Positions 53,863 through 63,178 of a stretch of DNA of 64,000 nt are shown here, in pieces. Each line of letters starts with the position of its first letter. Position 1 is the first letter of the stretch. The position numbers were made by a program, and so were the translations under genes. The notes beneath the pieces are model-generated. The model searched no databases. It worked only from the letters and a program-made list of their open reading frames with translations, and was not told where the DNA came from. Source of the DNA: Tabrizicola caldifontis (lineage in GTDB: Bacteria; Pseudomonadota; Alphaproteobacteria; Rhodobacterales; Rhodobacteraceae); assembly GCF_004762095.1 (NCBI RefSeq), contig NZ_SIJH01000006.1, positions 1 through 64,000 of the forward strand. Reading direction: 5' to 3'.

Positions 53863-54017
53863 AGAGGAAAGGGCAAGGGGCGCCGGGGTTCGGACACGGC
53901 GGACTTTTCATTCGCTTGCGCACGCCCTGGATGCGATTCATGTCTCAGGCGCTGCGGCTGCGATGTGTTGGCAGCACAGGGAAGGCACGGTGATGGAGAA
54001 CGGAAGGGAAGGCCCGC

Positions 54018-55481
54018 TCACTCTGCCGCTTTCATCTGGAAGCCCTCCTCGATCTTGTCCGAGGGGATGATCGGGTAATCGCCCGAGAAGCAGGCATCGC
54101 AGAACTTCGGGGCTTTCGGATCGCGGCCGGCAGTTTCGCCAGCAGCGCGGTAAAGCCCGTCGAGCGAGATGAACTTTAGCGAGTTGACACCGATCCAGTC
54201 GCGCATCTCGTCTTCGCTCATCGTGGCGGCCAGGAGTTTGGACCGTTCGGGCGTGTCCACGCCGTAGAAGCAGGGCCAGGCAGTGGGGGGTGAGGCGATG
54301 CGGAAATGGACCTCGGCGGCGCCGGCCTCAAGGATCATGTCCTTGATCTTGCGGCTGGTCGTGCCGCGCACCACGCTGTCATCGACCAGGATCACCCGCT
54401 TGCCCTTGATGAGCGCGCGGTTGACGTTCAGCTTCAGCCGCACGCCCATGTTGCGGATGTGATCCGTGGGTTCGATGAAGGTGCGGCCCATGTACTGGTT
54501 GCGGATGATTCCCATGCCGAAGGGAATGCCGCTTTCATGGGCAAAGCCGATCGCGGCCGGCGTGCCCGAATCCGGCACCGGGCACACCAGATCGGCATCA
54601 ACCGGCGCCTCGCGCGCAAGTTCCACCCCGATCTGCCGGCGGGTTTCATAGACCGAACGGCCGCCGATGATGCTGTCGGGGCGGCTGAAATAGACGTTCT
54701 CGAAGATGCAGAAGCGCGGAGAGGCAGGGGCGAAGGGGCGGGTGGAATGGACAGTGTCGTTTTCGATCACCACCATTTCGCCCGGTTCGATCTCGCGCAC
54801 GAATTCTGCGCCGATGATGTCGAGCCCGCAGGTTTCGGACGAAAGCGCCCAGCCGCTATCGCCGATCCGGCCCAGCACCAGGGGGCGCACGCCAAGCGGG
54901 TCGCGCACGCCGATCAACTTGGTGCGCGTCATGGCGACCACGCTGAACGCGCCCTCTACCCGGCGCAGCGCATCCTTGATCCGTTCGGCAAGCGTCTTCT
55001 GAATCGACCGCGCCATCAGGTGGATGATGCATTCACTGTCCGAGGAGGACTGGAAGATCGACCCGCGCTCGATCAGTTCACGGCGCAGGGCTGCCGCGTT
55101 GGTCAGGTTGCCGTTGTGTGCGATGGCGCAACCGCCCATCGAGAATTCGCCGAAGAACGGCTGCACGTCGCGGATGGCTGTCGCGCCTTTCGAGCCCGCG
55201 GTGGAATAGCGCACATGGCCGATGGCCAGCGACCCCGGCAAGGTGTCCATGACGTCGGCCTTTGTGAAGTTGTCGCGGACATAGCCGAAGCGGCGGGCCG
55301 AGTTGAAGCCATGGTCGGGGTGGTAGCTGACGATCCCCCCGGCTTCCTGCCCCCGATGTTGCAGGGCATGCAGGCCGAGGGCGACGAAGTTAGACGCATC
55401 GGCAACGCCGATCACGCCGAATATCCCGCACTCCTCCTTCAGCTTGTCGTCATCAAAGGGATGCGAGCGGAAGGGGGCCAT
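54018..55481 (-). CDS. purF: Amidophosphoribosyltransferase
   Basis: This 487-residue enzyme makes phosphoribosylamine from PRPP and glutamine, the first committed step of purine synthesis. A 17-residue propeptide precedes the catalytic Cys18 in KEECGIFGVIG; glutaminase segments are HRGQEAGGI and HNGNLTNA. The PRPP motif is VILVDDSVVRGTTS. cvpA and radA lie upstream on the same strand. A 13-base-stem hairpin lies before its ribosome site AGGAGT. Confidence 0.97.
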   Translation of the reverse strand: MAPFRSHPFDDDKLKEECGIFGVIGVADASNFVALGLHALQHRGQEAGGIVSYHPDHGFNSARRFGYVRDNFTKADVMDTLPGSLAIGHVRYSTAGSKGATAIRDVQPFFGEFSMGGCAIAHNGNLTNAAALRRELIERGSIFQSSSDSECIIHLMARSIQKTLAERIKDALRRVEGAFSVVAMTRTKLIGVRDPLGVRPLVLGRIGDSGWALSSETCGLDIIGAEFVREIEPGEMVVIENDTVHSTRPFAPASPRFCIFENVYFSRPDSIIGGRSVYETRRQIGVELAREAPVDADLVCPVPDSGTPAAIGFAHESGIPFGMGIIRNQYMGRTFIEPTDHIRNMGVRLKLNVNRALIKGKRVILVDDSVVRGTTSRKIKDMILEAGAAEVHFRIASPPTAWPCFYGVDTPERSKLLAATMSEDEMRDWIGVNSLKFISLDGLYRAAGETAGRDPKAPKFCDACFSGDYPIIPSDKIEEGFQMKAAE

Positions 55482-55499
55482 TCGTCCGACTCCTGTCTA

Positions 55500-55533
55500 G
55501 GCGCGGTTGCCGGTCATTTACGGCAGCCGCGCC
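55500..55533 (-). promoter_or_regulatory. Strong hairpin between cvpA and purF
   Basis: GGCGCGGTTGCCG (55500-55512) and CGGCAGCCGCGCC (55521-55533) pair over 13 bases with a single imperfect position and an eight-base loop. It ends about 20 bases before the purF ATG, just upstream of AGGAGT, with no U-run. It could attenuate or stabilise the purF message. Confidence 0.5.
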
Positions 55534-55573
55534 CCGGTGTCACGCCCTGAAACGCTATCAGGGATACGCCTCG

Positions 55574-56191
55574 TCAGTTCCCGGTCGCCGGGGGCGCAGG
55601 TTGTGCCGGGGCCGCTTCTGGGGTGACCGGGGCCACCCCGGGGGCGCAGATGTTGGTCAGTTCGTTGTAGCGGTCAACGATCCAGCCCGGCGCGTCCGAG
55701 GGGATGCTCTCGTCGATCTTGCTCTGGAAGTTGGCGAAGACCAGCGCCGTGCGCGATTCGTCGATCATCGGGATCGGGTTGGTCGAGAGTACCCGGTCAT
55801 AGACGATGAATGCGATGGCGATCAGCAGCACACCCCGCGCAGCACCGAACAGGAAGCCAAGCGCCTGGTCGATGCCGCCCAGCGCCGACCGCTGCACCGC
55901 ACCGGAAAATAGCGGCGTGAACAGTGCGGCAACGATCAGGCCGATGACGAAGACGCCGGAAAAGGCTGCGACGACCGAAAGCTCGCAGCTGTCGGACAGG
56001 AACTCTCCCACAACGGGAAGCTCCTTGACCAGCGGCTGGACCGTGGGGGCGAAGTAGTAGGCGGCGATGGCGGCACCGATCCAGCCCAGGATCGCCATCA
56101 GTTCCCGCACCAGCCCGCGCGAGAAGGCGAGGATCGACGAGATGATGATGATGAGCGCTGCACCACCATCAACCGCGGTCAAGTTTTCCAT
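55574..56191 (-). CDS. cvpA: CvpA family membrane protein
   Basis: This 205-residue protein has four predicted membrane segments, including the N-terminal segment ending in AFSRGLVRELMAILGWIGAA, which is typical of CvpA. The C-terminal tail is Pro/Ala-rich. CvpA is needed for colicin V export in E. coli and is commonly next to purF. It lies between radA and purF. Confidence 0.9.
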   Translation of the reverse strand: MENLTAVDGGAALIIIISSILAFSRGLVRELMAILGWIGAAIAAYYFAPTVQPLVKELPVVGEFLSDSCELSVVAAFSGVFVIGLIVAALFTPLFSGAVQRSALGGIDQALGFLFGAARGVLLIAIAFIVYDRVLSTNPIPMIDESRTALVFANFQSKIDESIPSDAPGWIVDRYNELTNICAPGVAPVTPEAAPAQPAPPATGN

Positions 56192-56225
56192 ACTTCAGTC
56201 CCCATTCCCGGTTTCTTGCGAAGGC

Positions 56226-57584
56226 TTATCCTGCCCCGAACATTTCACCCACGAAGGCCGTCAGGTCCGGCATCCGCCTAATTGTCATGGTTTCGCCCTC
56301 GGCTATCCTGGACTGCGAGGGCAAGGTCGCCTGTGAGAAACCAAGTTTCGAGGCTTCTTTCAACCTGTTTTCCGTCTGCCCGACCGGCCGCAGCGCCCCC
56401 GAAAGGCTGATTTCGCCGAAAAGCACCATGTCGGGCGGGATCGCCACATCCTCGCGCGCCGACAGAAGCGCGCCGGCCACCGCGAGATCGGCGGCAGGTT
56501 CAGAGACCCGCAGCCCCCCCGCGACGTTCAGAAACACGTCGAGCCCGGCGAAGGGAATGCCGCAGCGGGCCTCGAGCACGGCAAGAATGGTCGAGACGCG
56601 GCCGCTGTCCAGCCCCACCACGGTGCGGCGCGGGCTTGCAAGGGTGGATGGGGCGACCAGGGCCTGGATCTCGGTCAGCACAGGGCGGGTGCCCTCGATA
56701 CCTGCAAAGACGGCCGACCCGGGCGCCGGCTGGTCGCGGTTGCCCAGGAACAGAGCCGATGGGTTCGGCACCTCGGCAAGGCCCGTGCCTGTCATCTCGA
56801 AGACCCCGATCTCGTCTGCCGGTCCGAAGCGGTTCTTCACCGCGCGCAGGATGCGGAACTGGTGGCCCCGCTCGCCCTCGAAATACAGGACGGTATCGAC
56901 CATGTGTTCGACGACGCGGGGTCCGGCGATCTGGCCCTCTTTGGTGACATGGCCGACCAGCACCACAGCGACGCCCCGTCTCTTGGCGAAGGTCACCAGT
57001 TCGTGCGCAGCGGCGCGGACCTGGGATACGCTGCCCGGCGCGGCCTCGACGCTGTCCAGCCACATTGTCTGGATCGAATCGATCACTGCAAGCGCCGGGC
57101 GTTCGGTGTCCAGCGTGGTCAGGATGTCGCGCAGGGCGGTTTCCGCCCCAAGCTGGACCGCAGCATCGCCCAGGCCAAGCCGCTGGGCGCGCATCCGAAC
57201 CTGGGCGGCGGCCTCCTCGCCGGAAATGTAGAGGCACTTCAACCCCTGTCGGGCAAAGCTGGCAGTCGCCTGCAACAGCAGGGTCGATTTCCCGATCCCC
57301 GGATCGCCGCCCACCAGAATGGCCGAGGCAGGCACCAGTCCGCCGCCTAGCACACGGTCCAGTTCGCCGATTCCCGATGCGGCGCGGGGCGGGGGGGCCT
57401 CGTCAGTGGCAAGGTCGGACAGGGGAATGGCCCGCCCCCTGGCCCCCAGGGCCTTGGGCCCGGTGGACAGCGGCGCCTCTTCGGCAATCGTGTTCCATCC
57501 GCCGCAGGCGTCGCATTTACCGGCCCACTTGCGATAGGCGGCGCCGCAGGCAGTGCAGGTGTATGTGGCAGTCTGTTTCATCAT
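56226..57584 (-). CDS. radA: DNA repair protein RadA
   Basis: This 452-residue protein has an N-terminal C4 zinc finger (YTCTACGAAYRKWAGKCDAC), a RecA-like ATPase with Walker A GGDPGIGKSTLL and the RadA motif KNRFG, and a C-terminal Lon-like domain. It helps branch migration in recombinational repair. ATG 57584 or the next ATG 57581 is the start. It leads the radA-cvpA-purF group. Confidence 0.95.
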   Translation of the reverse strand: MMKQTATYTCTACGAAYRKWAGKCDACGGWNTIAEEAPLSTGPKALGARGRAIPLSDLATDEAPPPRAASGIGELDRVLGGGLVPASAILVGGDPGIGKSTLLLQATASFARQGLKCLYISGEEAAAQVRMRAQRLGLGDAAVQLGAETALRDILTTLDTERPALAVIDSIQTMWLDSVEAAPGSVSQVRAAAHELVTFAKRRGVAVVLVGHVTKEGQIAGPRVVEHMVDTVLYFEGERGHQFRILRAVKNRFGPADEIGVFEMTGTGLAEVPNPSALFLGNRDQPAPGSAVFAGIEGTRPVLTEIQALVAPSTLASPRRTVVGLDSGRVSTILAVLEARCGIPFAGLDVFLNVAGGLRVSEPAADLAVAGALLSAREDVAIPPDMVLFGEISLSGALRPVGQTENRLKEASKLGFSQATLPSQSRIAEGETMTIRRMPDLTAFVGEMFGAG

Positions 57585-57685
57585 GGGGGACAGTGCCTGC
57601 AATCCTTGGCAGCATCAAGGCAGGCGCCAAGACCTCTTGCCGATCCCTCGGGAAAGGATCAGCTTGCTCGCAAAGGAGACCTGAC

Positions 57686-58852
57686 ATGCCGCCCAAGAAC
57701 CGCTTTGCCGAACTTCTGCCGGAAATCACCGCCTGGCGCCGCGATTTCCACGAACACCCCGAGCTTCAGTTCGACGTGCATCGGACGGCGGCAAAGGTGG
57801 CCGGTCTGTGCCGCAGTTTCGGCTGTGACGAGGTGGTGGAAGGTATCGGCCGCACCGGTGTCGTGGCGGTGATCAGGGGCAGGTCCGACACCCGGGGACG
57901 GGTGATCGGCCTGCGCGCGGACATGGACGCGCTGCCCATCACCGAACAGACCGGTGTGCCCTATGCCTCCAAGACCCCGGGCAGGATGCATGCCTGCGGC
58001 CATGACGGACATACGGCCATGCTTCTGGGCGCGGCCAGGTATCTGGCCGAAACGCGGAATTTCGACGGCACCGTGGTCTGCATCTTCCAGCCCGCCGAAG
58101 AGGGCGGCGGCGGCGGCCGCGAAATGGTGCAGGATGGTCTCATAACGCGATGGAACATCCAGGAGGTTTACGGGATGCACAACATGCCCGGCATCCCGGT
58201 GGGCCATTTCGCGATCCGCCCCGGCCCGATGATGGCGGCAGCTGACCAGTTCGAGATCACGGTGACGGGCAAGGGTGGCCATGCCGCCAAGCCGCACGAT
58301 TGCATCGACACGACGGTGGTCGCGGCCCATGTCATCGTGGCAATACAGACCATTGCCAGCCGGAATGTCGATCCGATGAAGCAGGTGGTCGTATCAGTCT
58401 GCACGGTTGAAACCGACAGCCCGGCGCACAACGTCATTCCGCAGACGGTCAAGATGAAGGGCACCGTCCGCACGCTGGACCCCAAGGTGCAGGATTTCGT
58501 CGAAACCCGGCTGGCGCAGGTGGTCGAGGGTACGGCCCTTGCACTTGGCGCCCGGGCCGAGATCAACTACCAGCGCGGCTATCCGGTGACAATCAACACC
58601 CCCGAGAACACCGAGTTCGCGGCGAAGGTCGCGGCCGAGGTCTCGGGCCATGTCGATACCGACACCGCGCCCCTTATGGGGGCCGAGGACTTCAGCTTCA
58701 TGCTGAACGAACGGCCCGGGGCCTATATCTTCCTGGGCAACGGGGACACCGCGATGGTGCATCATCCGGCCTACAATTTCGACGACGCCGCCATTCCCTT
58801 CGGGGCCAGCTGGTATGCCGGCATGGCGGAAAGCCGAATGCCCGTGACCTGA
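57686..58852 (+). CDS. M20-family amidohydrolase (hippurate hydrolase-like)
   Basis: This 388-residue metallopeptidase-fold enzyme starts at ATG 57686 after AAAGGAGAC. Metal-ligand segments are MHACGHDGHTAMLLGAARYL and FQPAEEGGGGGREMVQDG, and DFSFMLNERPGAYIFLGNGD marks the family end. It should cleave N-acyl amino acids. It is read divergently from radA. Confidence 0.9.
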   Translation: MPPKNRFAELLPEITAWRRDFHEHPELQFDVHRTAAKVAGLCRSFGCDEVVEGIGRTGVVAVIRGRSDTRGRVIGLRADMDALPITEQTGVPYASKTPGRMHACGHDGHTAMLLGAARYLAETRNFDGTVVCIFQPAEEGGGGGREMVQDGLITRWNIQEVYGMHNMPGIPVGHFAIRPGPMMAAADQFEITVTGKGGHAAKPHDCIDTTVVAAHVIVAIQTIASRNVDPMKQVVVSVCTVETDSPAHNVIPQTVKMKGTVRTLDPKVQDFVETRLAQVVEGTALALGARAEINYQRGYPVTINTPENTEFAAKVAAEVSGHVDTDTAPLMGAEDFSFMLNERPGAYIFLGNGDTAMVHHPAYNFDDAAIPFGASWYAGMAESRMPVT

Positions 58853-58997
58853 CCGGTCGAAAGGCCCGAATGCCGGGGCGGTCGTTGGCGTCGGCTCGCT
58901 GCTGCTGGTTCTCCCTCAGGCCCAAGGCAGTCGCCCGGGGTTGCGGGACAGGCGCATCTGACGAATACTCGCGGCATGGTTGACGGGCAGGGGCAGC

Positions 58998-61900
58998 ATG
59001 GGACGCACGAAAAGGCCTGACCTGGCGGCGGCGCGTCCGGTGCGGACCGAGCTTCTGGTCATCGACCTGATGAACCGCCTGCTCGATCCCGGGCGCGACG
59101 GGATCGACCTTGCCCTGGACGAGGTGCTTGGGCGGATCGGAATGGCTTTCGGTCTGGACCGGGTGTTCCTGTTCCGCAACCGCCCTGACGGGACGCATTA
59201 CAACAGCCATGAATGGGTCGCGCCTGGGGTGACGCCGCTGAAACCCCGGATGCAGGCGCTGTCGCCCACCGTGCGGGCAAGCTGGCACGCCGCTTTCGTT
59301 GCCGGAAGGCAGGTGCGCATTGCCAACCGCAATGATCTGCCCCCCGACATGCCGGAACGCCGTTTCCTGGAAGAGATCGGGGTCTGGTCCACGCTGATGC
59401 TGCCGCTGATGGACGGCGAACGTCTGATCGGCGTTATCGGCTACGACAGTCAGGTTCCCGACCGCATCTGGACCGAGGATGAGGTCGGACTGCTTTCCAG
59501 CGTGGGGCATGCGGTCTCGGCGGTGCTGGTGCGCCACGAGGCGGCAGCGGCAGAAGCGGCCATGCGGCAACATCTTGAGGCAACCTTGCAGGCGCTGCCC
59601 GATCTCGTGATCGAGATCTGTCCACAAGGTACGATCCTTGCCTGCCACAGCGACAAGCTGCCGTGGCTTTCCGGGCTGGTCCGCGCCGGCATCGGCCGTC
59701 CGCTGGCCGAGGTTCTGCCCGAGGCGCTGGCGCGTGTCCTGGGGCAGATCGTTGCCGACCCGCCGGCACCCCATACCCGCGTCACCCGTCGCGTGGGGCT
59801 TGCCTCGCTGGTCGCGCCGCACTGGTACGAAGTCTCGGTCGCGCAACTGCCGCAGGACAGGTCCGGCGCGCGCGTCGGCCTGGTCGCGGCAATCCGCGAT
59901 CTGGCGGCAGCTGAAACCCCGAGCGCGATGGCTGCCTATCGCGAAGGCCAGTTCACCGCCTTCTTCGAGATGTGCCCGCATCCGATCCTTCTGAACGACT
60001 ATGACACGGGCGAGCTTCTGGATGCCAACCGTGCCTTCCAGAAGGTCTTCGGCCTTGACCCCAAGGCAACGTCGGGCCTGCATCTGCGCAACCTTCTGCC
60101 AGCCGATGCGATGGCGGTGATCGGGCCGGCGATCGACGCGCTGCGCGAACAGCGCGTCTACGGCCCGCTGGAGGCGCGGCTGCGCCGGGTGGACGGCAGC
60201 TGTTTTCCGGCCGTGCTGCGCGGCTTCATGAGCATCGACCCGAACGGCCGCCGCCTTGTCTGGGCGCTGATCGAGGATGTGACCGAGATCCGCGCCAAGG
60301 AGGCGGCCCTGCTGGCCGAACAGAAGGCATTGGAGGAAACCCGCTCCCGCTTCCTGTCGGCCATCGAGGCACTGGACGATGGCTTTGCCATCTTCGATGC
60401 CGAGGACCGCCTGGTGCTGTGGAACAGCGCCTACACGCGCGTCTTTTCGCGGATCGCCGACCGGATCCGGCCTGGCGCGCTGTATGACGACCTGCTGCGC
60501 GCCGCGATAGATCACGGCGTGTTCGGCCCGCCGGGCGAACGCGATGACGCAGCCCTGCAGCGGCGTCTGAACCGCGGTCTGACCGAACCCTGGGATGGCG
60601 AGGACGAACTGGCCGACGGCCGGCTGATCCTGGTGCGCGAACGCTCTACCCCCGGCCGGGAAACGGTGGGGGGTTACGAGGACATCACCGCACGCCGTCT
60701 GGCGGACCGGCGGTTGCAACAGGTCGTGGACGGCGGTGAACTTGCCGTCTGGGATTGGGACATCGACCAGGGCCTTTCCACGATCAACGACCGCTGGCGG
60801 ACAATGCTCGGCCATGACGGGCGATCTGCCACGATCGCCGATCTGTTCCGCCTTCTGCACCATCAGGACAGGTTCAGTGTTCTGGAAGAGCGGCGCCGGC
60901 TGTTCGAAGGCGGGGCGGACGATTTCGACTTTCTTTGCCGGATGCAGCATGCACAGGGACACTGGGTCTGGCTGCTGTCGCGCGGTCGTGTGCTGGCGCG
61001 CCGGTCCGATGGAACGCCGCGGCGCATCTCGGGGGTGACGCTGGATGTATCCGCCCGGATCGAGGCAGAACAGCGCCTGTCGCGGCTGATTGACGGGGCA
61101 CAGGTCGGCACCTGGGAACACGACATGCGCACCGGCGTGACCCTGGTCAGCGAACGCTGGGCGGAAATCCTGGGGTATCGCGCGGCAGAACTGAACCCGA
61201 TGCCGCTGTCGGTCTGGCTGGACCTGCTGCATCCTGATGACAAGCGCGATCTTCTGGAGCACGAGGCGCGGGCCTTCGCCGCCGGCCAGTGGCAGATCGA
61301 GCACGAGATACGCCTGCGCCATCGCGACGGGCACTGGGTCTGGATCCTGTCCCGGACGCAGGCCATCGAATGGGACGCGGCGGGCCGGCCGATCCGCACC
61401 AGCGGCGTCAATCTTGACATCTCGGCTGCCAAGGCCCTGGAGGCGGCGCTGGCGCGCGAACGCGACACGCTGGCGCGGATCATGGAAACGTCGGTCTCGG
61501 GCATCGTTGCGATCGATGGCGCCGGGCGCATCGTCTTTGCCAATGCCGCGGCCGAAGCCGTGCTTGGCCGGCCGATCGCCGCCGGAGATGACCTGCCGCG
61601 GATGCTGATTGAAGCGGCCGATCCTGGCGCAGCCGGCCAGGCGAACCTGCCCCTGATGCGCGCCATGTCGGGCGAGGGCGTCGGGCGGGACATGCGGCAT
61701 GCGATCCGCTGGCCCGACGGCAGCCGCCGGGTGATCCTGGTCAACGCGGCCCGCCTGACAGCTCCTGACACCAGGCTATCGGTTGTCTGCGCCCTGACGG
61801 ACATCACCGATGCCGTAGAAAACGAAGAGCGGCTGCGCGCAGCGATGATCGCGGCCGAGGCCGCGAACCGGGCAAAGTCTGACTTCCTGGCCGCGATGAG

Positions 61901-62987
61901 CCATGAGATGCGCACGCCGCTGAACGGCGTTCTCGGGATGGCGCGGGTCCTGGAAGGGCAGGAACAGGATCCGGACCGGCGCGAGATGCTGGGGATCATC
62001 CGTGAATCGGGCGATCATCTGCTGGCCGTGATCAACGACATCCTGGACCTTGCCAAGATCGAGGCGGGGCGTCTGGTACTGGACAGCCGCCCGCTGGATC
62101 TTTGCAGCCTGGTCGATCGTGTCCTGGGCGTTCATCGCGTTCAGGCCGGGGAAAAGGGGCTTGCACTGCGTCTGGTTTGCCGGGGTGAGAAGCGCGACCA
62201 GATCCGTCTGGGCGACGAGAAGCGGCTGGCGCAGATCCTGCACAACCTGGTCGGCAATGCCGTCAAGTTCACCGACCGCGGCGAGGTTTCGCTTTCGATC
62301 GACGCAACGGACGCCGAGCGGCTGGTGATGGAGGTCGCCGATACCGGACCGGGCATGACAGAGGACGATCTGGAACAGGTCTTCGAGGAATTCACCCAGG
62401 GCCAGGGCGGCCTGGCCCGGCAACACGGCGGCACCGGGCTGGGCCTGACGATCGTGCGGCGCCTTGCGCAGCTGATGGGGGGCGAGGTGGTGCTGTCCAG
62501 CGCGCCCGGCCAGGGCCTTTCGGCGCGGGTTGAAGTTGGGCTGCCCCGGCACGAAGGCCCGTTCGAAGCGGGCGATGCGGCCCGGCTGCCCGACCTTGCC
62601 GGCCTTCGGGTGCTGGCGGCCGAGGACAATGCAACCAACCGCATCATCCTGCACGGCGTGTTGCGCGCCTTGGGCATCGAGGCCGAGATCCTGCCGGATG
62701 GCGCGTCCGCGATCCGGCGCTGGCAGCAGGCGCCCTTCGACGCCGTGCTTCTGGATATTGCCATGCCGGGCTGCGACGGGCTGGCAACGCTTTCTGCCAT
62801 GCAGGCAGCGGCGCAGGCTACGGGGTGTGCGCCTCCGGTCGCGCTGGCCGTGACGGCGAACGCCATGACGCACCAGGTTCAGGACTACCGCGCGAAGGGT
62901 TTTGCCGGTGTCGTGGCCAAGCCCTTGCAACCCGAAGACCTTGCCCGCGCGCTGATCGCCGCGCTGCCGTCGCTGCGAACCACCTGA
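58998..62987 (+). CDS. Multi-PAS hybrid sensor histidine kinase
   Basis: This 1329-residue protein has no membrane segment and is probably cytosolic. A GAF domain (about 20-165) is followed by about six PAS-like units (about 180-950, for example IEALDDGFAIFDAEDRLVLW and IMETSVSGIVAIDGAGRIVF). Then come HisKA with H969 (AMSHEMRTPLNG), the ATPase (NLVGNAVKFTDRG, GGTGLGLTIVRRL) and a receiver with D1253 (VLLDIAMPG). There is no phosphotransfer domain, so the receiver must pass the signal to a separate protein. ATG 58998 follows AGGGG. The ligand is unknown. Confidence 0.92.
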   Translation: MGRTKRPDLAAARPVRTELLVIDLMNRLLDPGRDGIDLALDEVLGRIGMAFGLDRVFLFRNRPDGTHYNSHEWVAPGVTPLKPRMQALSPTVRASWHAAFVAGRQVRIANRNDLPPDMPERRFLEEIGVWSTLMLPLMDGERLIGVIGYDSQVPDRIWTEDEVGLLSSVGHAVSAVLVRHEAAAAEAAMRQHLEATLQALPDLVIEICPQGTILACHSDKLPWLSGLVRAGIGRPLAEVLPEALARVLGQIVADPPAPHTRVTRRVGLASLVAPHWYEVSVAQLPQDRSGARVGLVAAIRDLAAAETPSAMAAYREGQFTAFFEMCPHPILLNDYDTGELLDANRAFQKVFGLDPKATSGLHLRNLLPADAMAVIGPAIDALREQRVYGPLEARLRRVDGSCFPAVLRGFMSIDPNGRRLVWALIEDVTEIRAKEAALLAEQKALEETRSRFLSAIEALDDGFAIFDAEDRLVLWNSAYTRVFSRIADRIRPGALYDDLLRAAIDHGVFGPPGERDDAALQRRLNRGLTEPWDGEDELADGRLILVRERSTPGRETVGGYEDITARRLADRRLQQVVDGGELAVWDWDIDQGLSTINDRWRTMLGHDGRSATIADLFRLLHHQDRFSVLEERRRLFEGGADDFDFLCRMQHAQGHWVWLLSRGRVLARRSDGTPRRISGVTLDVSARIEAEQRLSRLIDGAQVGTWEHDMRTGVTLVSERWAEILGYRAAELNPMPLSVWLDLLHPDDKRDLLEHEARAFAAGQWQIEHEIRLRHRDGHWVWILSRTQAIEWDAAGRPIRTSGVNLDISAAKALEAALARERDTLARIMETSVSGIVAIDGAGRIVFANAAAEAVLGRPIAAGDDLPRMLIEAADPGAAGQANLPLMRAMSGEGVGRDMRHAIRWPDGSRRVILVNAARLTAPDTRLSVVCALTDITDAVENEERLRAAMIAAEAANRAKSDFLAAMSHEMRTPLNGVLGMARVLEGQEQDPDRREMLGIIRESGDHLLAVINDILDLAKIEAGRLVLDSRPLDLCSLVDRVLGVHRVQAGEKGLALRLVCRGEKRDQIRLGDEKRLAQILHNLVGNAVKFTDRGEVSLSIDATDAERLVMEVADTGPGMTEDDLEQVFEEFTQGQGGLARQHGGTGLGLTIVRRLAQLMGGEVVLSSAPGQGLSARVEVGLPRHEGPFEAGDAARLPDLAGLRVLAAEDNATNRIILHGVLRALGIEAEILPDGASAIRRWQQAPFDAVLLDIAMPGCDGLATLSAMQAAAQATGCAPPVALAVTANAMTHQVQDYRAKGFAGVVAKPLQPEDLARALIAALPSLRTT

Positions 62988-63178
62988 AAGCGCCGCGGGC
63001 TGTCCCGTCGGGGCAAGGCGGGGCCAGCCCTCCGCCCCCGGTCGGATTGCGAAATCGGCTTTGACAGGACGATCGACCACGGCGAAACATTGGCCTGTTG
63101 CTTCGGAGATGTCGCAATGCCTTGCCTGCAATTTTCCCTTGCCTGCGACGGGACGGCCCCGCTTCCGGTGATGGACGC

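Noticed and set aside
58698-61700. A 1000-codon open frame on the minus strand
   Set aside because: It is antisense to the hybrid histidine kinase, with arginine/histidine/proline-rich sequence and no recognisable fold.
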